Shown piece by piece: positions 17,497 through 25,802 of a stretch of 32,923 nucleotides of DNA. The stretch is from Ignavibacteria bacterium (GTDB lineage Bacteria; Bacteroidota; Ignavibacteria; Tepidaquicellales; OLB5): the NCBI GenBank assembly GCA_013140565.1, contig JABFSP010000372.1, forward strand, positions 1-32,923, given 5' to 3'. Positions within the stretch are counted from its first letter, which is position 1. Each line of letters begins with the position of its first letter. A program made the position numbers and the translations under genes. The notes under the pieces were generated by a model. It worked only from the letters and a program-made list of their open reading frames with translations, made no database searches and was not told where the DNA came from.

Positions 17497-18957
17497 TTAT
17501 TGATTTTCTATTTCTGTTATTTTTTCCATGAGCCAGTTGTAACCTTCAGTTATATGCTCTTTTTCGAGATTTTTTTTCAGATACTCCAATTCATCTTTCC
17601 TGTTACCTGTCCTGATCTTTAATATTTCGGAATAAAATTTAATAAAACTAAGTATCTGTTCTTTAAGGGATAAACTAATGTTAATATTTTCGGAAAGAAA
17701 TTTTCTGAATGATTCAATGATTGTAAAGGCGCTTTCCCAATAGCCGAGTTCAAAATATAGTTTTGATGAAAGTATTCTTATATCCAGCTTTAACGAATAT
17801 TCAGAAAGGTCAATTTTTTGAAGAAGTTCCAGAGAGTGTTTAAAATCTGATCTTTTGAAGGCTAATAAAGAATAGCCATATTCTTTATAAGGCCTGATAA
17901 GATCTTTATGCAGGAAATTTATGTGATTTTCCAGCAGCTCATTGGTAAATTCTAAATCGTTATAACTGATCGAAAGTGTTAGTGCATTTTTAAATGAACC
18001 AAGTGGTAGTATTTCATCACCGGGAAAAATATGTAGACTATTCTCAAACATGAACTTTATCATAACATATCTTTCTTTTTCTATCTTTTCATCTTTGCTG
18101 GATTTTAATATATAGGTCAGGCAATTCATTAACAGAAAAATAAATGACTGTTTGGTCGGTTTTGGGATTACTTGTAAGTTATTAAAAAAGATCGTCTTTG
18201 CCTCAAAATAGAATTTTTTATCCCTGAATCTTCTTGCTTTATATAAATTATAATAAAACGATATTTTATAACTCTCACCTGGATTAGATTCTATTAAACA
18301 GGAAATAATCTCGTCAAAATTAACATTATTATGGATTACATCTATAATCTCAGGCATAGGTTGATTTATAGCATTGGATTTAGCCACTTCATCGGCATAA
18401 GTAACAAAATACTCCATGAAAAAAAGTGTGGCAACCGATGTTGTAACATCAAATTCTTTATTCTTGATGTTAAGGTTTCTTCTTCCGTTATAGAATGTTG
18501 CTTCAATTAAACTCAACTCATATTTATTCCTTAGCGCATCAAGAGGGTCAACTATTTCCAGTTCATGGAATTTGTCATAAGCCGCTTTAATCGTATCGGA
18601 AAATTGTTTTTCAAGGTTCCTGTTATGGTATGCATTAAGTTTTGCATGAAGTACTTCAAATTTATTTGTATCAAACATTTTTTGAGCCAGGAAATCTTCT
18701 GCAAGAGAGTTTAGACCTGAAAACATAGTCTTCAATACTGTATCTTTGAATTCTTTTCCCGGGAAGAGTTTTGAATAAACATTTTCTTTTGAAAATTTAG
18801 CTGAACTGAAATCAGGGTAATAATGTTTCAGCACTTTCAGTAATGTTACATAATTTCTTCCGCCATTGAAATACGGCGAAGCAGCGAACCTTTGAAATTC
18901 CCTGAATTCCGGTTTTGAAAAGGTCTTTAGTATCTGAATGATCTTCAATTTATCCAT
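17497..18957 (-). CDS. Uncharacterised helical protein, paralog C of the SPYF/WLLKK family
   Basis: IIQILKTFSKPEFREFQRFAASPYFNGGRN...HYYPDFSSAKFSKENVYSKLFPGKEFKDTVLKTMFSGLNSLAEDFLA...YNWLMEKITEIENQ. Confidence 0.85.
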   Translation of the reverse strand: MDKLKIIQILKTFSKPEFREFQRFAASPYFNGGRNYVTLLKVLKHYYPDFSSAKFSKENVYSKLFPGKEFKDTVLKTMFSGLNSLAEDFLAQKMFDTNKFEVLHAKLNAYHNRNLEKQFSDTIKAAYDKFHELEIVDPLDALRNKYELSLIEATFYNGRRNLNIKNKEFDVTTSVATLFFMEYFVTYADEVAKSNAINQPMPEIIDVIHNNVNFDEIISCLIESNPGESYKISFYYNLYKARRFRDKKFYFEAKTIFFNNLQVIPKPTKQSFIFLLMNCLTYILKSSKDEKIEKERYVMIKFMFENSLHIFPGDEILPLGSFKNALTLSISYNDLEFTNELLENHINFLHKDLIRPYKEYGYSLLAFKRSDFKHSLELLQKIDLSEYSLKLDIRILSSKLYFELGYWESAFTIIESFRKFLSENINISLSLKEQILSFIKFYSEILKIRTGNRKDELEYLKKNLEKEHITEGYNWLMEKITEIENQ

Positions 18958-19014
18958 TAAACCCGTTTACCTATCCCCTTATAATATGCCTAAAATAGCA
19001 ATAATTAAGCATAA

Positions 19015-19028
19015 ATAGTATATACTAT
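19015..19028. promoter_or_regulatory. 14-bp perfect palindrome in a divergent intergenic region
   Basis: ATAGTATATACTAT equals its own reverse complement; lies between 17497-18957(-) and 19137-20717(+). Confidence 0.35.
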
Positions 19029-19136
19029 CACAAAAACATTGTTTACAATCAAGTATATTTCTCTTTGCGGCCCTAAAGGGCAATAAGTAAGTTTGATAAA
19101 ATTAATATTCTATAATTAAAAAGGGAATGTAAAATT

Positions 19137-20717
19137 ATGAGAACTCAAATACATCTTTTTGTAATGCTGGCACTGTTAAGTTCAAACTTGTTTTCTCAAT
19201 ACATTCTGGATTATAATTACAATTATTCACCCTCAAACCGGTATTTTAAGTATTCTATAGTAGATGCAGCAGGAAATACTTATGTGACCACCCAAAGTCA
19301 TAATTACCAGGATAGCGCGAATATAGTAACGATGAAATTTTCACCTGCCGGGACACGTTTGTGGATCTCAGTTTATGATGGACCCGGACACAGCGTGGAT
19401 AGACCTGTCGGCATCACAGGAGATGTTTCAGGTAACCTGTATGTATTCTCAACAGTCCGTTACACAGATAGTTCGTACATTACTATTTTGAAATACAATC
19501 CTTCAACTGGCGGGTTGATATCTTTAACTCCCTTGCCGGGTACAGGGCGTTTTGATTTTACTGAAGCGGTATTTGACAATAAGTATATATATGCAATAGG
19601 CCGCATTTACAAACCCAGCTTAATTGCAATAGCTATGATAAGAACAAAATATGATGGTTCTTACACAAGGATACGGACTTTTGATGCTTTGTATGGGAGT
19701 GGTCACTCAATTGCGATAGATAAATCCAAAAACATTTATGTAAGCGGGCATTTATGGAACGCGGCTGGTTATTATGACTGCCAGATGTTAAAATATGACA
19801 GTTCATGTACACAAAGATGGGTCCTCAATATGGGCAAGTACAATCCTGATGGCGGCAGATTATCAAAGGTCCTTGTTGACGCATTAGACTGTGCAGTTGT
19901 TACTTATCAAATGGATAAAGACCGGTATCATGACCTAATTGTGACAAAAAAATTCACTGCTGACGCAATTCCTGTTATGAGCTGGGAACAGAATTTCAGT
20001 GTTTCAGATGATAATTTCGGACCTTATAATTTTGACGGTTACAAAGATTTTACAATTGATAACAGCAGGAATATTATTGTTGCTGGTTCAACCGGTGATA
20101 CATCTCTTTTGGTAAAATATAACGCATCAGGCACAATGCTCTGGACCAAAAAAGATGTTGTTAATGCTTATGAATTCAAATGCATAACTACAGATAACAC
20201 CCGGAATATTTATGTTGCTGGTGATTTCAAAAGCAGGGGCACGGCAGCAAAGTATAACGGTACAAGCAGCGCTCTTATCTGGCGCGGCGATATAACTTAT
20301 CCATCAGGAATCTTTCTGGGAGATAAAATTTCACTGGATGCATCATCCAGAATTCACATACTGGGTGCCAGGTACTATGGCGTTATACCTTACAGGCAAA
20401 TAACAATACTATCCTATTCCCCAACAGCCCCGCGGCTTGCTGTAATTGAAGAATCTTCATTCCGTTTGGGAAATAATTTCCCCAACCCGTTTAATCCCGT
20501 TACTTCAATCAGATTCTCAATCCCTGTTTATGGCAGTGCAGTTCTCAGGGTTTTTGATAATATTGGGAGAGAAGTAGCCGTTCTGGTAAACGGAAATCTG
20601 GAACCGGGCGAGCATAGAGTCACTTTTGATGCATCTGGTCTTTCCAGCGGGATATATTTCTATAAGTTAGAGTCAGGCAAATATTCTGAGATCAAGAAGA
20701 TGGTTCTTGTAAAGTAG
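19137..20717 (+). CDS. Secreted SBBP/beta-propeller-type repeat protein with T9SS sorting domain
   Basis: Signal peptide; repeated 'DxxxNIYVxGxxxxxxxxxxxxxKYxxxG' units; C-terminus NNFPNPFNPVTSIRFSIP...SGIYFYKLESGKYSEIKKMVLVK. Confidence 0.9.
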   Translation: MRTQIHLFVMLALLSSNLFSQYILDYNYNYSPSNRYFKYSIVDAAGNTYVTTQSHNYQDSANIVTMKFSPAGTRLWISVYDGPGHSVDRPVGITGDVSGNLYVFSTVRYTDSSYITILKYNPSTGGLISLTPLPGTGRFDFTEAVFDNKYIYAIGRIYKPSLIAIAMIRTKYDGSYTRIRTFDALYGSGHSIAIDKSKNIYVSGHLWNAAGYYDCQMLKYDSSCTQRWVLNMGKYNPDGGRLSKVLVDALDCAVVTYQMDKDRYHDLIVTKKFTADAIPVMSWEQNFSVSDDNFGPYNFDGYKDFTIDNSRNIIVAGSTGDTSLLVKYNASGTMLWTKKDVVNAYEFKCITTDNTRNIYVAGDFKSRGTAAKYNGTSSALIWRGDITYPSGIFLGDKISLDASSRIHILGARYYGVIPYRQITILSYSPTAPRLAVIEESSFRLGNNFPNPFNPVTSIRFSIPVYGSAVLRVFDNIGREVAVLVNGNLEPGEHRVTFDASGLSSGIYFYKLESGKYSEIKKMVLVK

Positions 20718-20780
20718 AAAAACAACAGGGCGTGCAGATAGAACTTCCCGCTCAATTTTTAAAATATATTTCTGAGTGAA

Positions 20781-21389
20781 ATGAAAAAAACTATCTTTAT
20801 TGTAATGTTTTTAGGATTATGCGTTAATTTTTTTGCGCAGACCTATGATACAAAATACACAATTGAGTACGCCTTAAAAGATGCCGGCGGGAATATTAAG
20901 AGCAAGATGATGTTTTACAGAAACGGCAGTAAAATGAAATTTGTCAAATTTGATAACGCCGGTAAGCCTGATTCAACTTCCACCAGTATCTATATATTCA
21001 AAGATGAACCAAAAATATACAATATTGTCACAAATTCAGCGGGAAAATTCGGTTCAAAGAACGCCGTTGATATGAGTTATGTTGGAATGCAAACAGGAGT
21101 CTATATACTTGATCTGCCAAATGACGGGAAAATATTCAATTCCGGTACACGGGCAGGTTCTGAAAGTGTATTGGGAATGGAATGTGTTAAATACACAATT
21201 GCATCCCAGACAGTACCGGGTGACCATGCGTCCAGCGACTATTATATGTATCAGGATAACCTAATGCTCAAACGCCGGGTAGGCAATGTCACAGAAGGTA
21301 ATTCAATTGAGGCATTAAACTATGATAATACTTCAGATGTACCGGAGAGTATTTTTGTTGTTCCTGCTGATGTTCAATATTTAAATTGA
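20781..21389 (+). CDS. Secreted hypothetical protein (DUF4412-like)
   Basis: Signal peptide; YTIEYALKDAGGNIKSKMMFYRNGSKMKFVKF; family assignment tentative. Confidence 0.6.
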   Translation: MKKTIFIVMFLGLCVNFFAQTYDTKYTIEYALKDAGGNIKSKMMFYRNGSKMKFVKFDNAGKPDSTSTSIYIFKDEPKIYNIVTNSAGKFGSKNAVDMSYVGMQTGVYILDLPNDGKIFNSGTRAGSESVLGMECVKYTIASQTVPGDHASSDYYMYQDNLMLKRRVGNVTEGNSIEALNYDNTSDVPESIFVVPADVQYLN

Positions 21390-21414
21390 TCTGCTTTGCG
21401 ATAGTATTGTTAAT

Positions 21415-21443
21415 AAAGGGACTCAATTGGGTCCCTTTTGTTT
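21415..21443 (+). terminator. Rho-independent terminator
   Basis: AAAGGGAC-TCAATTGG-GTCCCTTT followed by TGTTT. Confidence 0.75.
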
Positions 21444-21487
21444 GGTATAAATTCTGAAATTGAATAAATCACAAATTATCTTCACCT

Positions 21488-22057
21488 TTGCATAAGTTCA
21501 TCCATAAATTGAAAGACCGACTGCAGGAAATAACTGAGGAGCAAATTGTAACATCCCTGAAACAAAAGAACAGGGATGCGGTTGGTATATTATATGATAA
21601 ATATTCCAGCCTGCTTTTTGGTATTATTGCAAGAATTGTAAAAAGCGATGAAACTGCCGAGGACCTTTTACAGGAAGTATTTGTTAAGGTATGGAAGAAT
21701 ATTGAAAGTTACGATCCCGCAAAAGCAAAGCTTGTTACATGGATGGGTAATATAGCTAGAAATCTGGCAATTGATAAAATTCGCTCAAAGGATTACAAAA
21801 ATTCACAGCAAAACCACGATATAGAAGATTACGTAAATACTATTGAGGAAAACCCGTCATCATCTTTTAATCCTGATCATATTGGAGTCAAGGAAATGAT
21901 TGAAAAACTTGCACCCGAACACAGGATCTTGATTGACATGGTATATTTTCAGGGTTATACCCAGGCCGAAACCGCCGAAAAGCTGGGCATTCCGCTTGGA
22001 ACTGTGAAAACCAGAATAAGAAGCGCAATTAATAATTTAAGAGATATTTATACATAA
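21488..22057 (+). CDS. ECF-type RNA polymerase sigma factor (SigK-like)
   Basis: ILYDKYSSLLFGIIARIVKSDETAEDLLQEVFVKVWKNIESYD...WMGNIARNLAIDKIRS...GYTQAETAEKLGIPLGTVKTRIRSAINNLR. TTG start. Confidence 0.93.
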   Translation: MHKFIHKLKDRLQEITEEQIVTSLKQKNRDAVGILYDKYSSLLFGIIARIVKSDETAEDLLQEVFVKVWKNIESYDPAKAKLVTWMGNIARNLAIDKIRSKDYKNSQQNHDIEDYVNTIEENPSSSFNPDHIGVKEMIEKLAPEHRILIDMVYFQGYTQAETAEKLGIPLGTVKTRIRSAINNLRDIYT

Positions 22058-22100
22058 ATAATAATCAGCAGTGCAGAAATTCTATTCTGTACATTGAATT

Positions 22101-22964
22101 TTGAATACTAAAGAATACATACAATCCGGAGTGCTTGAGCTTTACGCTGCCGGGGCTTTAAGTGATACTGAAGCCCGCGAAGTGGAAGCCATGGCTGCGC
22201 AATACCCTGAAGTGCAGGCAGAGCTTGCTGCCATTCAGGATGCACTTGTATCGTACTCAGCTTCATTTAAAAAGAATCCAAACCCGGAACTGAGAAGTAC
22301 AATCCTCAACAGGATAGATGAGATAGAGGGAGTAAGCAGTGCAAATATTCTTTCAATATCAGACACACAAAAAAAACCAAATATTGCTGATACAACCGGG
22401 AAAAGTTCGTTTAATTACACTCAGCAGCCGGCAAGATTCAATTACTTAATGGCAGCAGTATGGATCTTCCTTGTGCTTAACATTATCGGAAATATATACT
22501 TCTTTAACAAGCTTAAGAACACAGAAGAACAGATGACGGGAGTTGTGAATGAAAACTATAAGATGAAGCTTGAGTATGAAAAGATCAGGCTGGATATGGA
22601 TAAGAAATCAACTGACATGAAGATGGTTATGAACCGCAGCAATAAAATTGTGGATTTAAAAGGTATGGAAATTGCACCGCAATCATTTGCTACCGTTTAC
22701 TGGAATCCGAACAGCAAAAAAGTAATGCTGAATGTTAATAGCCTTCCAATGCCCCCGGCTGATAAACAATACCAGCTATGGGCATTAAAGGACGGTAAAC
22801 CAATTGATGCGGGTGTTTTTGATATGCAGCCCGGAACAGGTGATGATATGCATATGATGCCTGTTACTATTGCCGATGCTGACGCGTTTGCTGTTACTCT
22901 GGAGAAAAAAGGCGGAAGCCCGGCACCTACACTTACCCAGCTTTATGTTATGGGAAAGATTTAA
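22101..22964 (+). CDS. Anti-sigma factor (RskA-like)
   Basis: Follows the ECF sigma; N-terminal LELYAAGALSDTEAREVE, central TM segment, C-terminal FATVYWNPNSKKVMLNVNSLPMPPADKQYQLWALKDGKPIDAGVF. Confidence 0.9.
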   Translation: MNTKEYIQSGVLELYAAGALSDTEAREVEAMAAQYPEVQAELAAIQDALVSYSASFKKNPNPELRSTILNRIDEIEGVSSANILSISDTQKKPNIADTTGKSSFNYTQQPARFNYLMAAVWIFLVLNIIGNIYFFNKLKNTEEQMTGVVNENYKMKLEYEKIRLDMDKKSTDMKMVMNRSNKIVDLKGMEIAPQSFATVYWNPNSKKVMLNVNSLPMPPADKQYQLWALKDGKPIDAGVFDMQPGTGDDMHMMPVTIADADAFAVTLEKKGGSPAPTLTQLYVMGKI

Positions 22965-22993
22965 TATTCAACTATATTAATATTTGATCTATT

Positions 22994-23377
22994 ATGGAAA
23001 TTAATTGTGAATTTATCCTTTATGTATCCGATCAGAAAAAAAGCAGGGATTTTTATTCCTTTATTCTTGATAAAGAACCGAGTCTTGATGTGGAAGGAAT
23101 GACGGAGTTTCTACTATCGGGTGAGTGCAAGCTTGGACTGATGCCTGCTAAAGGTATTATGAAAATACTCGGTAAAAACTTTCCGGAACCCGAGACTATT
23201 AAAGGAGTACACAGGTGTGAATTATATTTGGAAGTACCAAATATTGAAGAATCTTATTCAAGAGCTGTAGAAGCAGGAGCAACTGAATTGAGCCCGGTGA
23301 CTTTAAGGAACTGGGGTCATAGAGTAGGGTATTTATCTGATCCCGACGGTCACATTATTGCTTTTGCATCCATATAA
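22994..23377 (+). CDS. VOC (glyoxalase/bleomycin-resistance/dioxygenase) family protein
   Basis: CEFILYVSDQKKSRDFYSFILDKEPSL...LYLEVPNIEESYSRAVEAGA...WGHRVGYLSDPDGHIIAFA. Confidence 0.9.
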   Translation: MEINCEFILYVSDQKKSRDFYSFILDKEPSLDVEGMTEFLLSGECKLGLMPAKGIMKILGKNFPEPETIKGVHRCELYLEVPNIEESYSRAVEAGATELSPVTLRNWGHRVGYLSDPDGHIIAFASI

Positions 23378-23395
23378 ATTTTAATAAGGCAGAAT

Positions 23396-23926
23396 ATGAG
23401 CATTATTATTACTTATTTAAACCGCAATGACCTGCCGGAATTACTTAAATGGGCAGAAGATGAAAGAACAATGCTGTTGTGGTGCGGACCTGTATTTGAC
23501 TTCCCTTTAACAATTGAGCAATTAAAGAGTTATTTTTCTGAAACACAAAAACCAGGGCCGTGCAGATTAATATTTAAAGCGGTTGATGAAAATGGTAAAA
23601 TAGCCGGAATGTGCGAGCTTGGAGCTATAAGCCGAAGGAATTGTTCTGCATCGATTTGCAGGGTATTTGTAGATAAAGCATCAAGAGGCAAAGGCATTGC
23701 CGATAAATTGATCTCATTTATACTTGAATATGGCTTTACGGAACTTGAACTTATCAGGATAGAATTAAATGTATATACATTCAATACACCCGCAATAAAT
23801 TGTTACGAAAAACTTGGATTCAAAAGAGAAGGGCTTAAAAGGAAAAGTACCAAATTTGAAAATGAATTTTGGGATGGCTATGTTTATGCCATTTTAAAAG
23901 AAGAATGGGATAAACGTGCCGTATAA
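23396..23926 (+). CDS. GNAT family N-acetyltransferase
   Basis: ICRVFVDKASRGKGIADKLISFILEYGFTELELIRIELNVYTFNTPAINCYEKLGFKREG. Confidence 0.92.
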   Translation: MSIIITYLNRNDLPELLKWAEDERTMLLWCGPVFDFPLTIEQLKSYFSETQKPGPCRLIFKAVDENGKIAGMCELGAISRRNCSASICRVFVDKASRGKGIADKLISFILEYGFTELELIRIELNVYTFNTPAINCYEKLGFKREGLKRKSTKFENEFWDGYVYAILKEEWDKRAV

Positions 23927-24409
23927 TTACTGATCTTCTGCTGAACTGATAATTTTCAGCAATCTATCAATAAGCGGGATCTGTGCACCTTTAATTTTTT
24001 GTTTAGCTTCATCAATTCCAAAGAATCCAACCTTATCCACTTCAGGAAATTCTTTAAATTCCCCGGAATGCGGAGGCCATTCTTCTTCGTAAATATTACA
24101 TTCATGTATATAGTTTGGAGGCAGATCGCTTTCAAATGCCCAGGCAAATACTTCCTTGCCGCCTTTCTGAACAATTGAACCCAGTGGGATAAAATCACCT
24201 ATTGGCGTAATGCCTGTTTCCTCTTTAAATTCACGTATAGCAGTTACAAGCAGTTCTTCTTCAACTTCAGGTTCGCCTTTTGGAATACTCCAGTGTCCTT
24301 CATCTTTTTTGTGGAAATATGGTCCGCCCGGATGAGCGAGAAAAACCTCAGGCTCTCCGTTAATCCTTCGGAACATTATTAATCCTGCGCTTTTTCTTCT
24401 TCCTGCCAT
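23927..24409 (-). CDS. NUDIX hydrolase
   Basis: GHWSIPKGEPEVEEELLVTAIREFKEETGITP matches the Nudix box GX5EX7REUXEEXGU. Confidence 0.93.
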   Translation of the reverse strand: MAGRRKSAGLIMFRRINGEPEVFLAHPGGPYFHKKDEGHWSIPKGEPEVEEELLVTAIREFKEETGITPIGDFIPLGSIVQKGGKEVFAWAFESDLPPNYIHECNIYEEEWPPHSGEFKEFPEVDKVGFFGIDEAKQKIKGAQIPLIDRLLKIISSAEDQ

Positions 24410-24410
24410 A

Positions 24411-25535
24411 TTATGAAGTGTAATGTTTTATTAAATTGTTTATCATTAGTTCAATTGTAAATACTTCTTCTGCGCGCTTTCTGCCTGCCAAAGCAAATTT
24501 GTCCCTTAGTTCCTTGTTTGTTATGAGCTTCTCAAGCGCATCAGCCTGACTGCTTGCGTCTTTTGGTTTGAAAAGCAGGCCTGTTTCATTTTCAATGGTT
24601 ATATCAAGCACACCAGCGAAGCCGCTTGCGGCTGTTGGAATTTCAAGTGCCATTGCCTCAAGCAATACCCTGCCAAATGATTCATCGTGTGATGGAAAAG
24701 AAAGTATATCAATTGCAGTCATACTTTTTTCAGGTATTTCAGCGTGCCCCATGAATTTGATGTTCTTTAAATTAAGCTTAACTGCTATTGTTCTGATTCT
24801 TTTTTCATATTCTGCTTCGCCAAAGCTCGCGCTGCCAATCACCAAAAAAAATATTCTATCTTCATATTTAGTATTCAATATTTTTGCAGCTTCAAGGAAT
24901 TCTTCATGCCCTTTTCCAGGCGTCATTCTGCCTACAATACCAATTATCAACTTGTCTACTGGCAAACCCAGCTCCATTTTAACTTCTTTTGCATTAAACC
25001 TGTTTTTGTTAAATCTGACCACATCTATACCAACAGGCAATAGAATGATTTTGTTTTCAGGAACCGGTGTTGTATTTTTTACGCTTTGCTGTATGTATGT
25101 AGAAATTGCAAACACGCCATCTATTCTGTTATATAAGTATCTGTGCATAAGGTCATTTTTTTTAACACCGCTTGCCATATGTTTGGTTAAAAAGAGTTTT
25201 GTTTTTGAGCCTGCCCATTTTAAAGCCGGGGTCAAAACCCAGAGGTCGTGAGAGTGGTTTGAATGAATAACATTTGTATTTGAATTTTTTAGGTATTTTC
25301 TAAGTTTATTAATTGATGCGGGTATGTTTACATTTTTTCCAAAATAGGGGAGAGTCTCAATTCCGTTAACTTCGGCTTCCCTGCAGAGTCTGGAGTCTGT
25401 TGAACATAATATTTTAATATTCATACCTTTATCCGCCAGTTTTCGGGCAGTTTCGAGGGAAAACATCTCGAGTCCGCCCCACGAGTATGAACCGCATGAG
25501 ATCAGTGTATTTGACTTTTGTGGATTATTCTGCAT
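24411..25535 (-). CDS. Glycosyltransferase family 4 (GT-B)
   Basis: YSWGGLEMFSLETARKLADKG...GIVGRMTPGKGHEEFLEAAKIL...SHDESFGRVLLEAMALEIPTAASGFAG. Start at MQNNPQK (25535) preferred over 25658. Confidence 0.9.
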   Translation of the reverse strand: MQNNPQKSNTLISCGSYSWGGLEMFSLETARKLADKGMNIKILCSTDSRLCREAEVNGIETLPYFGKNVNIPASINKLRKYLKNSNTNVIHSNHSHDLWVLTPALKWAGSKTKLFLTKHMASGVKKNDLMHRYLYNRIDGVFAISTYIQQSVKNTTPVPENKIILLPVGIDVVRFNKNRFNAKEVKMELGLPVDKLIIGIVGRMTPGKGHEEFLEAAKILNTKYEDRIFFLVIGSASFGEAEYEKRIRTIAVKLNLKNIKFMGHAEIPEKSMTAIDILSFPSHDESFGRVLLEAMALEIPTAASGFAGVLDITIENETGLLFKPKDASSQADALEKLITNKELRDKFALAGRKRAEEVFTIELMINNLIKHYTS

Positions 25536-25802
25536 ATTATACAAATTTAACTGCAATAAATGAAAAGGTAAAGCATTAACGCAATATATCTTCATTTGTA
25601 ACGTATTGAGGGTATTGAAGCTATACCGTATATGTGCTAACTTGATAATCCATTTCAAAAGATTTTGTAAAAAGGTTCATTCTATTAGGGAAAAAAGCAG
25701 AAAAACGATGTCAAAATGATATAAAAATTGAGCCTGTTGAACGGGTTTTAAAATATATACGTAATATTGAAAAAAAATATGCTGCGGAAAGAGGGTGTTT
25801 AA

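Noticed and set aside
19069-19085. Small GCCCTAAAGGGC hairpin upstream of 19137
   Set aside because: Short stem, no T tract and no clear relation to the other palindromes; insufficient support for a separate element.
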